DNA from: Sphingomonas sp. TDK1
GTDB lineage: Bacteria > Pseudomonadota > Alphaproteobacteria > Sphingomonadales > Sphingomonadaceae
Direction: 5' to 3'
Assembly (NCBI RefSeq): GCF_001650735.1
Contig: NZ_LXVY01000034.1
Coordinates: forward strand, 62,001 to 126,000
Length of the DNA stretch: 64,000 nucleotides
Below, piece by piece: positions 1 to 8,025 of the stretch. The notes beneath the pieces are model-generated. The model was not told the DNA's origin and searched no databases. It saw nothing but the letters and a program-made list of their open reading frames with translations. Every line of letters starts with the position of its first letter. The first letter of the stretch is position 1. The translations under genes were made by a program, and so were the position numbers.

Positions 1-63
1 AGCGTCCGGTTGACAGCGACCGGCCGAATCCCTGATTGAGGGCGCTCGTACTCGAACGCCAGG

Positions 64-534
64 ATGGACGCGATGGGGACTGCCAGCAGCGAGCCGTCGA
101 TGGAGGAAATCCTCGCATCGATTAAACGGATCATCGCCGATGACGAACCCGGCGCGTTCGCGCGCGGTCGGCCGTTGCGCGCGGTGCCCGAGATCGAGTC
201 TGAAGTCGAAGACGAGCCTCATGTGGAAGCTGGAGCGGAAGGGCCGCACGAGGATGTGCTCGAACTGCGCGAGCCGATCGCCGATGTGCCCCCGCCGCCA
301 GCTGCCCCGGTCGACCCGATCCTCTCCGATCGCGTCGCAGAGGCCAGCCGCGAGAAGCTCGAGGCGCTGTCCCGGCTGATCGTGAAGCCGCAGGTACCCG
401 GCTCCGACACGCTCGAAGGCCTGGTCCGCGAGATGCTGAAGCCGATGCTGCGTGACTGGCTGGACCAGAATCTGCCCCAGCTCGTCGAGCAGATCGTCGC
501 GCGCGAAATCGCCCGGATCACCGGCAGCCGCTGA
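64..534 (+). CDS. popZ: PopZ-like polar organizing protein (DUF2497)
   Basis: The 156-residue acidic protein has the two hallmarks of the alphaproteobacterial PopZ/DUF2497 family. The N-terminus carries the helix EPSMEEILASIKRIIADDEP (about residues 11-30). The middle is Pro/Glu-rich and probably disordered. The C-terminus is helical and contains LEGLVREMLKPMLRDWLDQN, used in PopZ for oligomerisation. PopZ forms cell-pole scaffolds that anchor the chromosome origin through ParB and recruit cell-cycle kinases. The ATG at 64 follows an AGG; an in-frame ATG at 73 is an alternative. The gene is upstream of and codirectional with the S9 peptidase, 65 bp away. The family call is firm; pole-organising activity in this species is inferred from Caulobacter. 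Confidence 0.85.
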   Translation: MDAMGTASSEPSMEEILASIKRIIADDEPGAFARGRPLRAVPEIESEVEDEPHVEAGAEGPHEDVLELREPIADVPPPPAAPVDPILSDRVAEASREKLEALSRLIVKPQVPGSDTLEGLVREMLKPMLRDWLDQNLPQLVEQIVAREIARITGSR

Positions 535-599
535 TCGTCGGTCCGGTCACCGCATGGTGGCGATTGTATCGGACGATACCTTGTGGCTATCGTGGCCGC

Positions 600-2645
600 A
601 TGAAGCAGTTCCTCGTCGCGAGCGTCGCGCTCGCCGCCATCGCTGCGCCGGCCTCGGCGCGAGATCTCACCATCCAGGACGTTGTCGGCCTCTCCCGCGT
701 GGGCGCGCCCGCCGTATCGCCCGACGGCCATTGGCTCGTCTGGCAGCAACGCGAAACCGATCTTGCCGCCAACAAGGGGCGTTACGACCTGTGGCGCCTC
801 GACCTGACCGCCAAGCGCGCCAAGCCGGAAAAGCTGGTCGCCGAGCCGCTGGTCAACGAAACCGCGCCGCAATTCTCGGCCGATGGGAAGACCGTGTGGT
901 TCCAATCCGACAAGGGCGGTGAGGACGCGGTGTGGAGTGTGTCGATCACCGGCGGGACGCCTACCCAGCTGACCCATATCCAGGGTGGCTTCAGCGGCTT
1001 CAAGGTCTCGCCGGACGGTTCCAAGCTCCTCGTCTGGGCCGATCGCAAGCCCGGCGCGCCCACCGTTGCGCCTGCGATGGAGAAGAAGAACCCGAACGCC
1101 GGCTCGGGCCGCGTGTATCAACAGCTCTTCGTGCGGCACTGGGATAGCTGGGCGGACGGCACTCGCTCGCAGCTCTTCGTTCTGCCCTTCGGGGCGCAGG
1201 GTGCAACCGGTGACGGCGTCGCAATCGAAGGGGGGCTGATCGGCGATACGCCCTCTAAGCCCTCGGGCGGTGGCGAGGAAGTTGCGTGGAGCGCCGACAG
1301 CAAAACCATCTACTTCGCATTGCGCGAGGCGGGCCGGATCGAATCGCTCTCGACCAATCTCGACATTTTTGCCGTGCCCGCGGATGGCGCCGCGGCCCCG
1401 GTAAACCTGACCAAGGCCAATGGCGGCATGGACAATCTGCCGACACCGTCGCCGGACGGGAAGTGGCTCGCCTGGTTCGCCATGGCGCGGCCGGGCTATG
1501 AGGCCGATCGCCAGGTGCTGATGCTCCGCAACCTCGCAACGGGCGACGTTCGTGCGCTGACGGAGAAGTGGGATCGTTCGGTCGCTTCCATTGCCTGGGC
1601 GCCGGACTCCCGGACCATCTACGTCACCGCGCAGGATGTGCAGGAAGAGCCGATCTTCTCGGTCTCGCTGGAAGGCAAGGTCGATCGGCTGACGCAACAG
1701 GGCAGCGTCTCGGCCGTGGTGCCGACCAGGGGCGGCCTCGTCTATGCGATGAACAGCCTTACCGCCCCCGACGATTTCTATTGGCTGAAGGGCAAGAAGA
1801 GCAGCCGGCTCACCGCCGTCAACGCCGAGAAGCTGGCCGGTATCGCGATGCCCGAGGTCACCCGCTACAGCTTCAACGGGGCCAATGGCGATACCGTCTG
1901 GGGCTATGTCGCCAAGCCGGCGGGGCTTGCGGCGGGCGCCAAGGCGCCGATCGCGTTCATCGTCCATGGCGGTCCGCAGGGTAGCATGGGCAATAGCTGG
2001 TCGTTTCGCTGGAACCCTGCGGTGTTCGCCGGCGCGGGCTATGCGGTCGTTGCGGTCGATTTTCATGGCTCGACGGGCTATGGTCAGGCCTTCACCGATG
2101 CGATCCGCAACAATTGGGGCGGCTGGCCGCTCGAGGATCTGAAAAAGGGCCTCAAGGCCGCGACCGATCGCTTTTCCTTTCTCGATAGCGACAATGCCTG
2201 CGCGCTCGGCGCTTCCTACGGTGGATACATGATGAACTGGATCGAAGGGCAGTGGCCGGATCGGTTCAAGTGCATCGTCCAGCATGACGGTGTATTCGAC
2301 GCCCGCGCCATGGCTTATGAGACCGAAGAGCTCTGGTTCGACGAGTGGGAACATGGCGGCAAGGCCTATTTCGAGGATCCGAACGCATTCGAGCGCTGGA
2401 ACCCGGTTAACCATGTCGCTGCCTGGAAGACCCCGCAGCTGGTCATTACCAGCGAGAAGGATTTCCGCATCCCCTACACCCAGGGGCTCGCCGCCTTCAC
2501 CGCCCTGCAGCGGCGGGAGATCCCATCCAAGCTGCTCGTATTCCCGGACGAGAACCACTGGGTGCTGAAGCCGAAGAACTCGCTGCAATGGTATGGCGAG
2601 GTGCTCGGCTGGATGAACCAGTGGACGGGCAAGGCGGAGAAGTAA
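600..2645 (+). CDS. Secreted S9 family (prolyl oligopeptidase-like) serine peptidase
   Basis: The gene encodes 681 residues when started at the ATG at 600, which gives a clean signal peptide (MKQFLVASVALAAIAAPASA, cleavage after ASA). An in-frame ATG at 564 would put twelve unsuitable residues in front. The N-terminal half is a WD40/PD40-type beta-propeller with repeated SPDG motifs (VSPDGHW, SPDGSK, PSPDGKW). The C-terminal half is the alpha/beta-hydrolase domain. The nucleophile is Ser539 in GASYGGYMMNW, the Asp lies in the TSEKDFRIPY segment, and the His in DENHWVL. Such enzymes cleave short peptides, often after Pro or from acylated N-termini, here in the periplasm. A G-rich/C-rich hairpin follows the stop. 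Exact specificity cannot be read from sequence. Confidence 0.9.
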   Translation: MKQFLVASVALAAIAAPASARDLTIQDVVGLSRVGAPAVSPDGHWLVWQQRETDLAANKGRYDLWRLDLTAKRAKPEKLVAEPLVNETAPQFSADGKTVWFQSDKGGEDAVWSVSITGGTPTQLTHIQGGFSGFKVSPDGSKLLVWADRKPGAPTVAPAMEKKNPNAGSGRVYQQLFVRHWDSWADGTRSQLFVLPFGAQGATGDGVAIEGGLIGDTPSKPSGGGEEVAWSADSKTIYFALREAGRIESLSTNLDIFAVPADGAAAPVNLTKANGGMDNLPTPSPDGKWLAWFAMARPGYEADRQVLMLRNLATGDVRALTEKWDRSVASIAWAPDSRTIYVTAQDVQEEPIFSVSLEGKVDRLTQQGSVSAVVPTRGGLVYAMNSLTAPDDFYWLKGKKSSRLTAVNAEKLAGIAMPEVTRYSFNGANGDTVWGYVAKPAGLAAGAKAPIAFIVHGGPQGSMGNSWSFRWNPAVFAGAGYAVVAVDFHGSTGYGQAFTDAIRNNWGGWPLEDLKKGLKAATDRFSFLDSDNACALGASYGGYMMNWIEGQWPDRFKCIVQHDGVFDARAMAYETEELWFDEWEHGGKAYFEDPNAFERWNPVNHVAAWKTPQLVITSEKDFRIPYTQGLAAFTALQRREIPSKLLVFPDENHWVLKPKNSLQWYGEVLGWMNQWTGKAEK

Positions 2646-2648
2646 GAT

Positions 2649-2682
2649 GGGGAGGGGGGGGCACACGTGCCTTCCCCCTCCC
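2649..2682. terminator. Hairpin terminator between S9 peptidase and MOSC gene
   Basis: A run of G with one A pairs with a C-rich run with one T. An inner GGCAC/GTGCC stem is closed by two bases. It starts 4 bases after the S9 stop codon and is followed on the + strand by a pyrimidine-rich tract. Since the S9 and MOSC genes converge here it may serve both. Confidence 0.6.
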
Positions 2683-2689
2683 TCCTTCC

Positions 2690-2785
2690 TTCGTTCCGGC
2701 GAAAACCGGAACCCATAGGGGCAACGGGCCGGCTCCCGCCCTGGCAGCACGGCGTCTGGATCCGGGCTTCCGCCTGGACGGCGGC
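2690..2785. repeat. REP-like intergenic palindromic element
   Basis: The short gap between two convergent genes contains GTTCCGG-N6-CCGGAAC (2693-2712), followed by a segment with an imperfectly mirrored GTCTGGATCCGGGC-like motif. Elements of this type, reading as FRRKPEPI in one frame, are common intergenic repeats in sphingomonads and related alphaproteobacteria. Membership in that repeat family is from memory and was not checked by search. Confidence 0.4.
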
Positions 2786-2790
2786 CGACG

Positions 2791-3510
2791 TTATCCCAGC
2801 ACCCGCACCGGATCGCCGACACGGATCAGCCCAGGCCGCGCCGGTGCCGAATAAAGGCCGTAGCACGCCGAAAAATGCTGCGCGACGCTACGCAGAATTG
2901 TCGGATCCTTTGCCCCCGTATCCGGATCGATGGTAATCAGTACGCAGCGCTGAATGGGATCCGCGCATTGCACGATCGCGCCGTCCTCGCTCGGGTCCCC
3001 GAAGGCGAGGCGCAGGCCCTGCCAGTGTTCGGGCAGCAGCTCGCTCTCGATCGTAATGTTGATACGGAAGCGGCGTGGATCGATCGGCCCGCCATGCGCG
3101 CGCTCCAAGGCGCGGTGGCCGGCGCTGGTCTGGAGGGATACCGGCATTGAATCATAGACGCCGCGGGCCACCTGGATCAGCGACACCGACTCTCGGGCGG
3201 CCTCGGCAAGATGCGCCATCAGCCCGGCATCGTGGAGCGAGCGTATGCCGCCGTCGGGTGCCTCCACCTCGACGGCGCTCGTCTTGGGCGCGGCCCCATC
3301 GGCGAAGCGAGCGCGGTGGAGGACCATGCCCGGCACCTCGCGCGCGGTGAGCCAGGGAAAGCGCGTGCCGTTCGCGGCACGGACAAAGGCGTATTGCCGG
3401 TCGCCCTCCAAGCCCTGCCAGTCCATTTCCGCCACAGCCACCGGCTCGCCGGCCATGGATTTCACCGGGTAGCGGGCGAGGGCGGATACGTGGCCGACGA
3501 TCATGCTCAT
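2791..3510 (-). CDS. MOSC domain-containing protein
   Basis: The 239-residue protein has the N-terminal MOSC beta-barrel signature (ARYPVKSMAGEPV, then GLEGDRQYAFV) followed by the MOSC core (RFRINI...AFGDP...CVLITIDPDTG...YSAPARPGLIRVGDPV). MOSC proteins bind sulfur or molybdenum cofactor and include YcbX/YiiM and mARC-type N-hydroxylated-base reductases. The Cys in QRCVLITID is the position expected to coordinate Moco in mARC-like members. The start at 3510 directly precedes the MSMIVGHVSAL beta-strand. It is divergent from recA and convergent with the S9 peptidase. The substrate is unknown. Confidence 0.85.
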   Translation of the reverse strand: MSMIVGHVSALARYPVKSMAGEPVAVAEMDWQGLEGDRQYAFVRAANGTRFPWLTAREVPGMVLHRARFADGAAPKTSAVEVEAPDGGIRSLHDAGLMAHLAEAARESVSLIQVARGVYDSMPVSLQTSAGHRALERAHGGPIDPRRFRINITIESELLPEHWQGLRLAFGDPSEDGAIVQCADPIQRCVLITIDPDTGAKDPTILRSVAQHFSACYGLYSAPARPGLIRVGDPVRVLG

Positions 3511-3557
3511 CGCGCACCGCTAGCCACCGCCGCGCTCTGCTGCAAACGCTCTAGCGA

Positions 3558-3572
3558 GTTCCCCTCTTGTTC
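3558..3572 (+). promoter_or_regulatory. LexA (SOS) box upstream of recA
   Basis: The bases read GTTC, seven bases, GTTC, the direct-repeat LexA operator used by alphaproteobacteria. The second half also forms GTTC-N5-GAAC with the bases up to 3581. It lies 78 bases before the recA start, where a LexA-repressed promoter would be expected. Confidence 0.8.
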
Positions 3573-3649
3573 CACAGGAACAAATGGAATACATGGGATC
3601 CAACACGGTTGAACGCAGTGCGCAAACCCTCTAGCGACGGGGCTTCCCA

Positions 3650-4720
3650 ATGGCAGCATCTCTCAAGGTGATCGACGGCAATATGGCCAATCCCACGGAC
3701 AAGCAGAAGGCGCTCGACGCCGCCCTCGCGCAGATCGACCGCGCCTTTGGCAAAGGTTCGGCCATGCGGCTGGGCTCGAAGGAGACGATGCAGGTCGAGG
3801 CGATTTCCACCGGTTCGCTCGGTCTCGACATCGCGCTCGGTGTCGGCGGCCTGCCGCGCGGCCGCGTAATCGAAGTCTATGGTCCCGAAAGTTCGGGCAA
3901 GACGACGCTGGCGCTGCACGTCATCGCCGAGGCGCAGAAGAATGGCGGCGTGGCGGCATTCGTGGATGCCGAGCACGCGCTGGATCCGGTCTATGCGAAG
4001 AAGCTCGGCGTCAACATCGACGAACTGATCGTGTCGCAGCCCGATACCGGCGAGCAGGCGCTCGAGATTACCGACACGCTGGTCCGTTCGAACGCGATCG
4101 ACGTGCTGGTGGTCGATTCGGTCGCAGCCCTGGTGCCGCGCGCCGAAATCGAAGGCGAGATGGGCGACAGCCATGTCGGTCTCCAGGCGCGTCTCATGTC
4201 GCAGAGCCTGCGCAAGCTGACCGGCTCGATCAGCCGCTCGCGCTGCATGGTGATCTTCATCAACCAGCTGCGCATGAAGATCGGCGTGATGTACGGCAAC
4301 CCGGAGACGACGACGGGCGGCAACGCGCTGAAGTTCTACGCTTCGGTCCGCCTCGATATCCGCCGCACCGGCCAGATCAAGGACCGTGACGAGATCATCG
4401 GCAACGCCACCCGCGTGAAGGTGGTCAAGAACAAGGTCGCGCCGCCGTTCAAGCAGGTCGAATTCGACATCATGTATGGCGAGGGCATTTCCAAGATCGG
4501 CGAGATTCTCGATCTCGGCGTGAAGGCGGGTCTTGTCGAGAAGTCTGGCGCCTGGTTCAGCTATGACAGCATCCGCATCGGCCAGGGACGCGAGAATTCG
4601 AAGAATTTTCTGCGCGAGAATCCCGAGGTCTGCAACCGGTTGGAAGCCGCGATCCGCGGCCGCACCGAGCAGGTTGCCGAGGGCCTGATGGCTGGTCCGG
4701 AGCCCGACGACGATATTTGA
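3650..4720 (+). CDS. recA: Recombinase RecA
   Basis: The 356-residue protein matches full-length RecA. It has the N-terminal helix KALDAALAQIDRAFGKGSAM, Walker A GPESSGKTT at residues 78-86, Walker B VLVVDSVAALVPRAEIEGEMGD region, the L2 loop INQLRMKIGVMYGNPETTTGG, and an acidic tail ending EPDDDI. RecA forms filaments on single-stranded DNA, drives strand exchange and promotes LexA self-cleavage. The start at 3650 gives the sphingomonad-type extension MAASLKVIDGN; an ATG at 3683 would give the shorter common form. The upstream LexA box indicates SOS control. Confidence 0.98.
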   Translation: MAASLKVIDGNMANPTDKQKALDAALAQIDRAFGKGSAMRLGSKETMQVEAISTGSLGLDIALGVGGLPRGRVIEVYGPESSGKTTLALHVIAEAQKNGGVAAFVDAEHALDPVYAKKLGVNIDELIVSQPDTGEQALEITDTLVRSNAIDVLVVDSVAALVPRAEIEGEMGDSHVGLQARLMSQSLRKLTGSISRSRCMVIFINQLRMKIGVMYGNPETTTGGNALKFYASVRLDIRRTGQIKDRDEIIGNATRVKVVKNKVAPPFKQVEFDIMYGEGISKIGEILDLGVKAGLVEKSGAWFSYDSIRIGQGRENSKNFLRENPEVCNRLEAAIRGRTEQVAEGLMAGPEPDDDI

Positions 4721-4811
4721 TCGGAAGTCCTCCGCTGCGGCGAGGCCGGTCGGGACGTGCGATGTCACGTCCGCGGCAGACCTCGCCGCACGCCTCGCGG
4801 CTGCCCAGGCG

Positions 4812-5144
4812 TTGCTACAGTCGGCATGGCCCCAGGCGGTGCAGCGGCAAACGGCACACGGGGGCGGGCGGTCGCTTCTCTATACCTCGCCGGATGGTGG
4901 CGCGACGCTGCTGCGGCTGGTCGTCGACCCGCCCAACCTGCTGCTCCACTTTGCCGAGGGCGCCACATTGCCCGATCCGGCTGGACTGTTGCGGGGCCAG
5001 GGGCGGCGCGGCCGCTATGTTTGCCTGAGCGCGGTCTCTCCCGATGATCAATCCGCGCTGCACGCGTTGATCGCTGCCGCGACGGCAAGCCGCCCAGCTA
5101 CGGCCGAAATCGACATGGATCACCAACCCGGCGCAACTGCCTGA
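4812..5144 (+). CDS. Small DUF1801-like protein, start uncertain
   Basis: This 110-residue frame contains NLLLHFAEGATLPDPAGLLR followed by RGRYVCLS and a C-terminal helix, resembling the C-terminal half of short DUF1801 proteins (NLYF..GA.LPDP.GLL.G.GK..RHVKL). The frame stays open upstream to about 4689 with coding-like residues (ADLAARLAAAQALLQSAW), but I find no ATG or GTG there. The first usual start is TTG at 4812. Either a TTG start is used or the gene has lost its 5' end. It follows recA by 91 bases. The function of DUF1801 proteins is not established. Confidence 0.5.
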   Translation: MLQSAWPQAVQRQTAHGGGRSLLYTSPDGGATLLRLVVDPPNLLLHFAEGATLPDPAGLLRGQGRRGRYVCLSAVSPDDQSALHALIAAATASRPATAEIDMDHQPGATA

Positions 5145-5186
5145 TCCACGGGTCGTTGGAGCTTCGCACTCTCGCGAGGACTCCCC

Positions 5187-7274
5187 ATGACCGATCAGAA
5201 TATCCGTAACGCCCCCGCTGGCGGCGAAACCCACCAGGTGACCGATGCCGATCACCCGGTGCTCACCACCAATCACGGCACGCCGATCAGCGACAACCAG
5301 AATCAGCTGAAGGCAGGCGCGCGCGGCCCCGTTCTGATCGAGGATGAAGTCTTCCGCGAGAAGATGAACCATTTCGATCACGAGCGCATTCCCGAGCGCA
5401 TCGTGCACGCCCGCGGTTCGGCCGCGCATGGCTATTTCGAAGTCACCGACAGCCTGGCCGACGTCACCATCGCCGACCTGTTCCAGAAAAAGGGCCAACG
5501 CACCGAGGTGTTCGTCCGCTTCTCCACTGTCGCCGGCGGCGCGGGTTCGGTCGACACCCCGCGCGACGTGCGCGGCTTTGCGGTCAAATTCTACACCCGC
5601 GAGGGCAATTGGGATCTGGTCGGCAACAACATTCCCGTCTTCTTCATCCAGGACGCGATCAAGTTCCCGGACCTTATCCATGCCGCCAAGATGGAAGCCG
5701 ATCGCGGCTATCCCCAGGCGGCGACTGCGCACGACACCTTTTGGGACTTCATCAGCCTGATGCCCGAATCGACCCATATGATCATGTGGGCGATGTCCGA
5801 CCGGACGCTGCCGCGCAGCTTCGCCACGATGGAGGGCTTCGGCGTCCATACCTTCCGCTTCATCAACGCGGAGGGAAAGAGCAGCTTCGTCAAGTTTCAT
5901 TGGAAGCCCAAGGCTGGGCTCGCCTCCACGATCTGGGACGAGACGGTGAAGATCGCCGGCGCCGACCCCGATTTCCAGCGTCGCGACCTGTTCGAGCGGA
6001 TCGACCGCGGCGATTACCCGACCTGGGAACTCGGTGTGCAGCTGTTCGACGAGGATTTCGCCAACGTGCAGCCCTATGATGTGCTCGACGCGACCAAGCT
6101 GATCCCCGAGGAAGTGCTGCCGGTGCGCATCGTCGGCAAGATGGTGCTGGATCGCTATCCCGACAATTTCTTCGCCGAAACCGAACAGGCGGCGTTCGTG
6201 CCGAGCCATGTCGTCCCCGGCATCGGCTTCAGCAACGATCCGCTGCTCCAGGGCCGTTTGTTCAGCTATACCGATACGCAGCTGTCGCGGCTGGGCTCGG
6301 TCAATTTCCACCAGCTGCCGATCAACGCCGCCAAGGGCCGCGCCGAAGCAGCGGGCTGTCCGTTCCTGAATCAGCAGCGCGACGGCCATATGCAGATGGC
6401 GGTGCCCAAGGGACGCGCCAATTACGAGCCGAACAGCCTCGCCAAAGCCGGCGAAGAAGGCGGCGCGCGCGAGGATCCCCAGAAGGGCTACAAGACCTTC
6501 CCGGCAGAGGAGCAGGGCCAGAAGCTTCGCATCCGGCCAGAGAGCTTTGCCGATCACTATAGTCAGGCCCGGCTGTTCTTCCGCTCGATGGATCCGGCCG
6601 AGCAGGCGCATATCGCCTCGGCGCTGGTGTTCGAGCTGTCCAAGGTCAGCCTCGAGCATATCCGCGTGCAGGTGATGGCCAATCTGCGCAATGTCGACGA
6701 GACGCTGGCCCAGCGCGTCGCCGATGGCTTGGCGATGGATCTGCCGGAAGCGTCGAAGACCGCCGCCCCGGTGCTCGACATGGAGCCGTCGCCCGCGCTC
6801 CGCATCATCCGCGGCCCGCGCGAGCTTCACACGCTCGAAGGCAAGACTGTCGGCATCCTCATTGCCGACGGCACCGATGCGGGCGAGCTTTCGACGCTCA
6901 AGGATGCGATCAAGGCAGCCGGCGGCAACGCGATGACGATCGCGCCCAAGGTCGGCGCGGTGCCGCTATCCGACGGATCGAAGATCGCCGCCGATGCCCA
7001 GCTGTTCGGCCAGCCTTCGGTGACGGTCGACGCCTGCGCGGTGATCCTGTCGGAGGAGGCCGCCGCCAAGCTCGTCAAGGAAGGCGCGGCGGTCCAGTGG
7101 GTGATGGACGCGTTCGGCCACCTGAAGGCGATCGGCGCCAACGCTGCCGCCCAGCCGCTGCTCGACAAGGCGGGCGTGGAGCCTGACGAAGGCGTCACCG
7201 ATCTCGCCGGCTTCGTGGACGCCGCAAAGCAGCGTTATTGGGACCGCGAGCCCAAGGTGCGCACGCTCGCCTGA
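5187..7274 (+). CDS. katE: Large-subunit catalase HPII (KatE type)
   Basis: The 695-residue protein is a clade 2 large-subunit catalase. The catalytic His74 lies in RIVHARGSAAHGYF, the distal Asn147 in VGNNIPVFF, and the haem-ligand Tyr in RLFSYTDTQ. After the catalase core (to about residue 540) comes a flavodoxin/DJ-1-like C-terminal domain beginning KTVGILIADGTDAGEL, typical of HPII. The enzyme decomposes hydrogen peroxide to water and oxygen in the cytoplasm, usually in stationary phase. The ATG at 5187 is preceded by GAGGACTCCCC. A very strong hairpin follows the gene. Confidence 0.96.
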   Translation: MTDQNIRNAPAGGETHQVTDADHPVLTTNHGTPISDNQNQLKAGARGPVLIEDEVFREKMNHFDHERIPERIVHARGSAAHGYFEVTDSLADVTIADLFQKKGQRTEVFVRFSTVAGGAGSVDTPRDVRGFAVKFYTREGNWDLVGNNIPVFFIQDAIKFPDLIHAAKMEADRGYPQAATAHDTFWDFISLMPESTHMIMWAMSDRTLPRSFATMEGFGVHTFRFINAEGKSSFVKFHWKPKAGLASTIWDETVKIAGADPDFQRRDLFERIDRGDYPTWELGVQLFDEDFANVQPYDVLDATKLIPEEVLPVRIVGKMVLDRYPDNFFAETEQAAFVPSHVVPGIGFSNDPLLQGRLFSYTDTQLSRLGSVNFHQLPINAAKGRAEAAGCPFLNQQRDGHMQMAVPKGRANYEPNSLAKAGEEGGAREDPQKGYKTFPAEEQGQKLRIRPESFADHYSQARLFFRSMDPAEQAHIASALVFELSKVSLEHIRVQVMANLRNVDETLAQRVADGLAMDLPEASKTAAPVLDMEPSPALRIIRGPRELHTLEGKTVGILIADGTDAGELSTLKDAIKAAGGNAMTIAPKVGAVPLSDGSKIAADAQLFGQPSVTVDACAVILSEEAAAKLVKEGAAVQWVMDAFGHLKAIGANAAAQPLLDKAGVEPDEGVTDLAGFVDAAKQRYWDREPKVRTLA

Positions 7275-7283
7275 TCGGCACCA

Positions 7284-7323
7284 CGGCAGCTTGCGCGGCG
7301 CTCCGGCGTCGCGCAAGCTGCCG
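7284..7323 (+). terminator. Long perfect hairpin after katE
   Basis: A 14-base-pair perfect stem (CGGCAGCTTGCGCG with its complement) continues through four more pairs, including one G-T wobble, to a TCCG tetraloop. It begins 10 bases after the katE stop. There is no T tract, so it is a hairpin-only terminator or an mRNA 3'-end stabiliser. Confidence 0.6.
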
Positions 7324-7372
7324 ACCTGTGCAGCAAGCGACGGCAAGCGCCGCGCTCACCGGAGAGGCCGAC

Positions 7373-7999
7373 GTGACGATCATCGTCCATCATCTCGAAA
7401 ATTCGCGCTCGCAGCGGGTGCTGTGGCTGCTGGAGGAACTCGGGATTCCCTATGAAGTGAAGCGCTACGAGCGGAACAAGGCGACGATGCTCGCCCCGCC
7501 CGAGCTGAAGAAGGTGCACCCGCTCGGCAAGTCGCCGGTGATCGAGGATGGCGGCACGGTGGTCGCTGAAACCGGCGCGATCCTGCAATATCTGGTCGAC
7601 AAGGCGGAGGGCAAGCTCGGCGCACCTGCGAACCGCGAGGATGCGCTGCGCTATCGCCACTTCCTGCATTATGCGGAGGGCTCGCTGATGCCGCCGCTGC
7701 TGGTCATGCTGGTGCTCGCCCGCGTGCCGTTCTTCGGCAAGCTGGGCCTCAAGAAGTTCCGCCCGATGGCCGAGGTACATTTCGACTATGTCGAAGGCGA
7801 ACTGGCCCAGCGCCCGTGGTTTGCCGGCGACACCTTCACCGCGGCGGACGTGATGATGAGCTTTCCCATGGAGGCGGCGGTCAAGCGCGCCGGCATTCTC
7901 GATGGCCGCCCGCACATCGCGGCGTTCCTGGAGAAGATCCACGCCCGCCCGGCCTATCAGCGGGCGCTGAAGGCGGGCGGGCCCTATGCCTATGCGTGA
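7373..7999 (+). CDS. Glutathione S-transferase family protein
   Basis: The 208-residue protein has an N-terminal thioredoxin-fold GST domain (TIIVHHLENSRSQRVLWLLEE, then the cis-Pro/glutathione-binding segment LGKSPVIEDGG and ETGAILQYL) and an all-helical C-terminal domain (WFAGDTFTAADVMMSFP). The Ser in HLENSRSQR is the likely catalytic residue that activates glutathione. The start chosen is GTG at 7373, because it places the beta-strand at the N-terminus and has GGAGAG seven bases upstream. The frame stays open further upstream into the katE hairpin, which is unlikely to be translated. Substrate unknown. Confidence 0.88.
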   Translation: MTIIVHHLENSRSQRVLWLLEELGIPYEVKRYERNKATMLAPPELKKVHPLGKSPVIEDGGTVVAETGAILQYLVDKAEGKLGAPANREDALRYRHFLHYAEGSLMPPLLVMLVLARVPFFGKLGLKKFRPMAEVHFDYVEGELAQRPWFAGDTFTAADVMMSFPMEAAVKRAGILDGRPHIAAFLEKIHARPAYQRALKAGGPYAYA

Positions 8000-8004
8000 A
8001 ATTC

Positions 8005-8025
8005 CCGGGAGCGTTCAGCTCCCGG
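8005..8025. terminator. Shared terminator hairpin at convergent GST / symporter ends
   Basis: CCGGGAGC and GCTCCCGG form an 8-bp perfect stem with a 5-base loop. The loop and flanking bases include the TGA of the minus-strand symporter gene (8015-8017), so the hairpin lies across the end of that gene and just after the GST stop. It can act in both directions. Confidence 0.5.

Noticed and set aside
1..39. Possible 3' end of an upstream gene (reads ...VRLTATGRIPD, stop at 37-39)
   Set aside because: Twelve codons are too few to identify; popZ is often preceded by a tolC gene but this cannot be shown here.
219..2822. Minus-strand open frame of 867 codons across popZ and the S9 peptidase
   Set aside because: It lies wholly antisense to two genes with clear families and its translation has no recognisable domain. 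High GC gives long antisense frames throughout this window.
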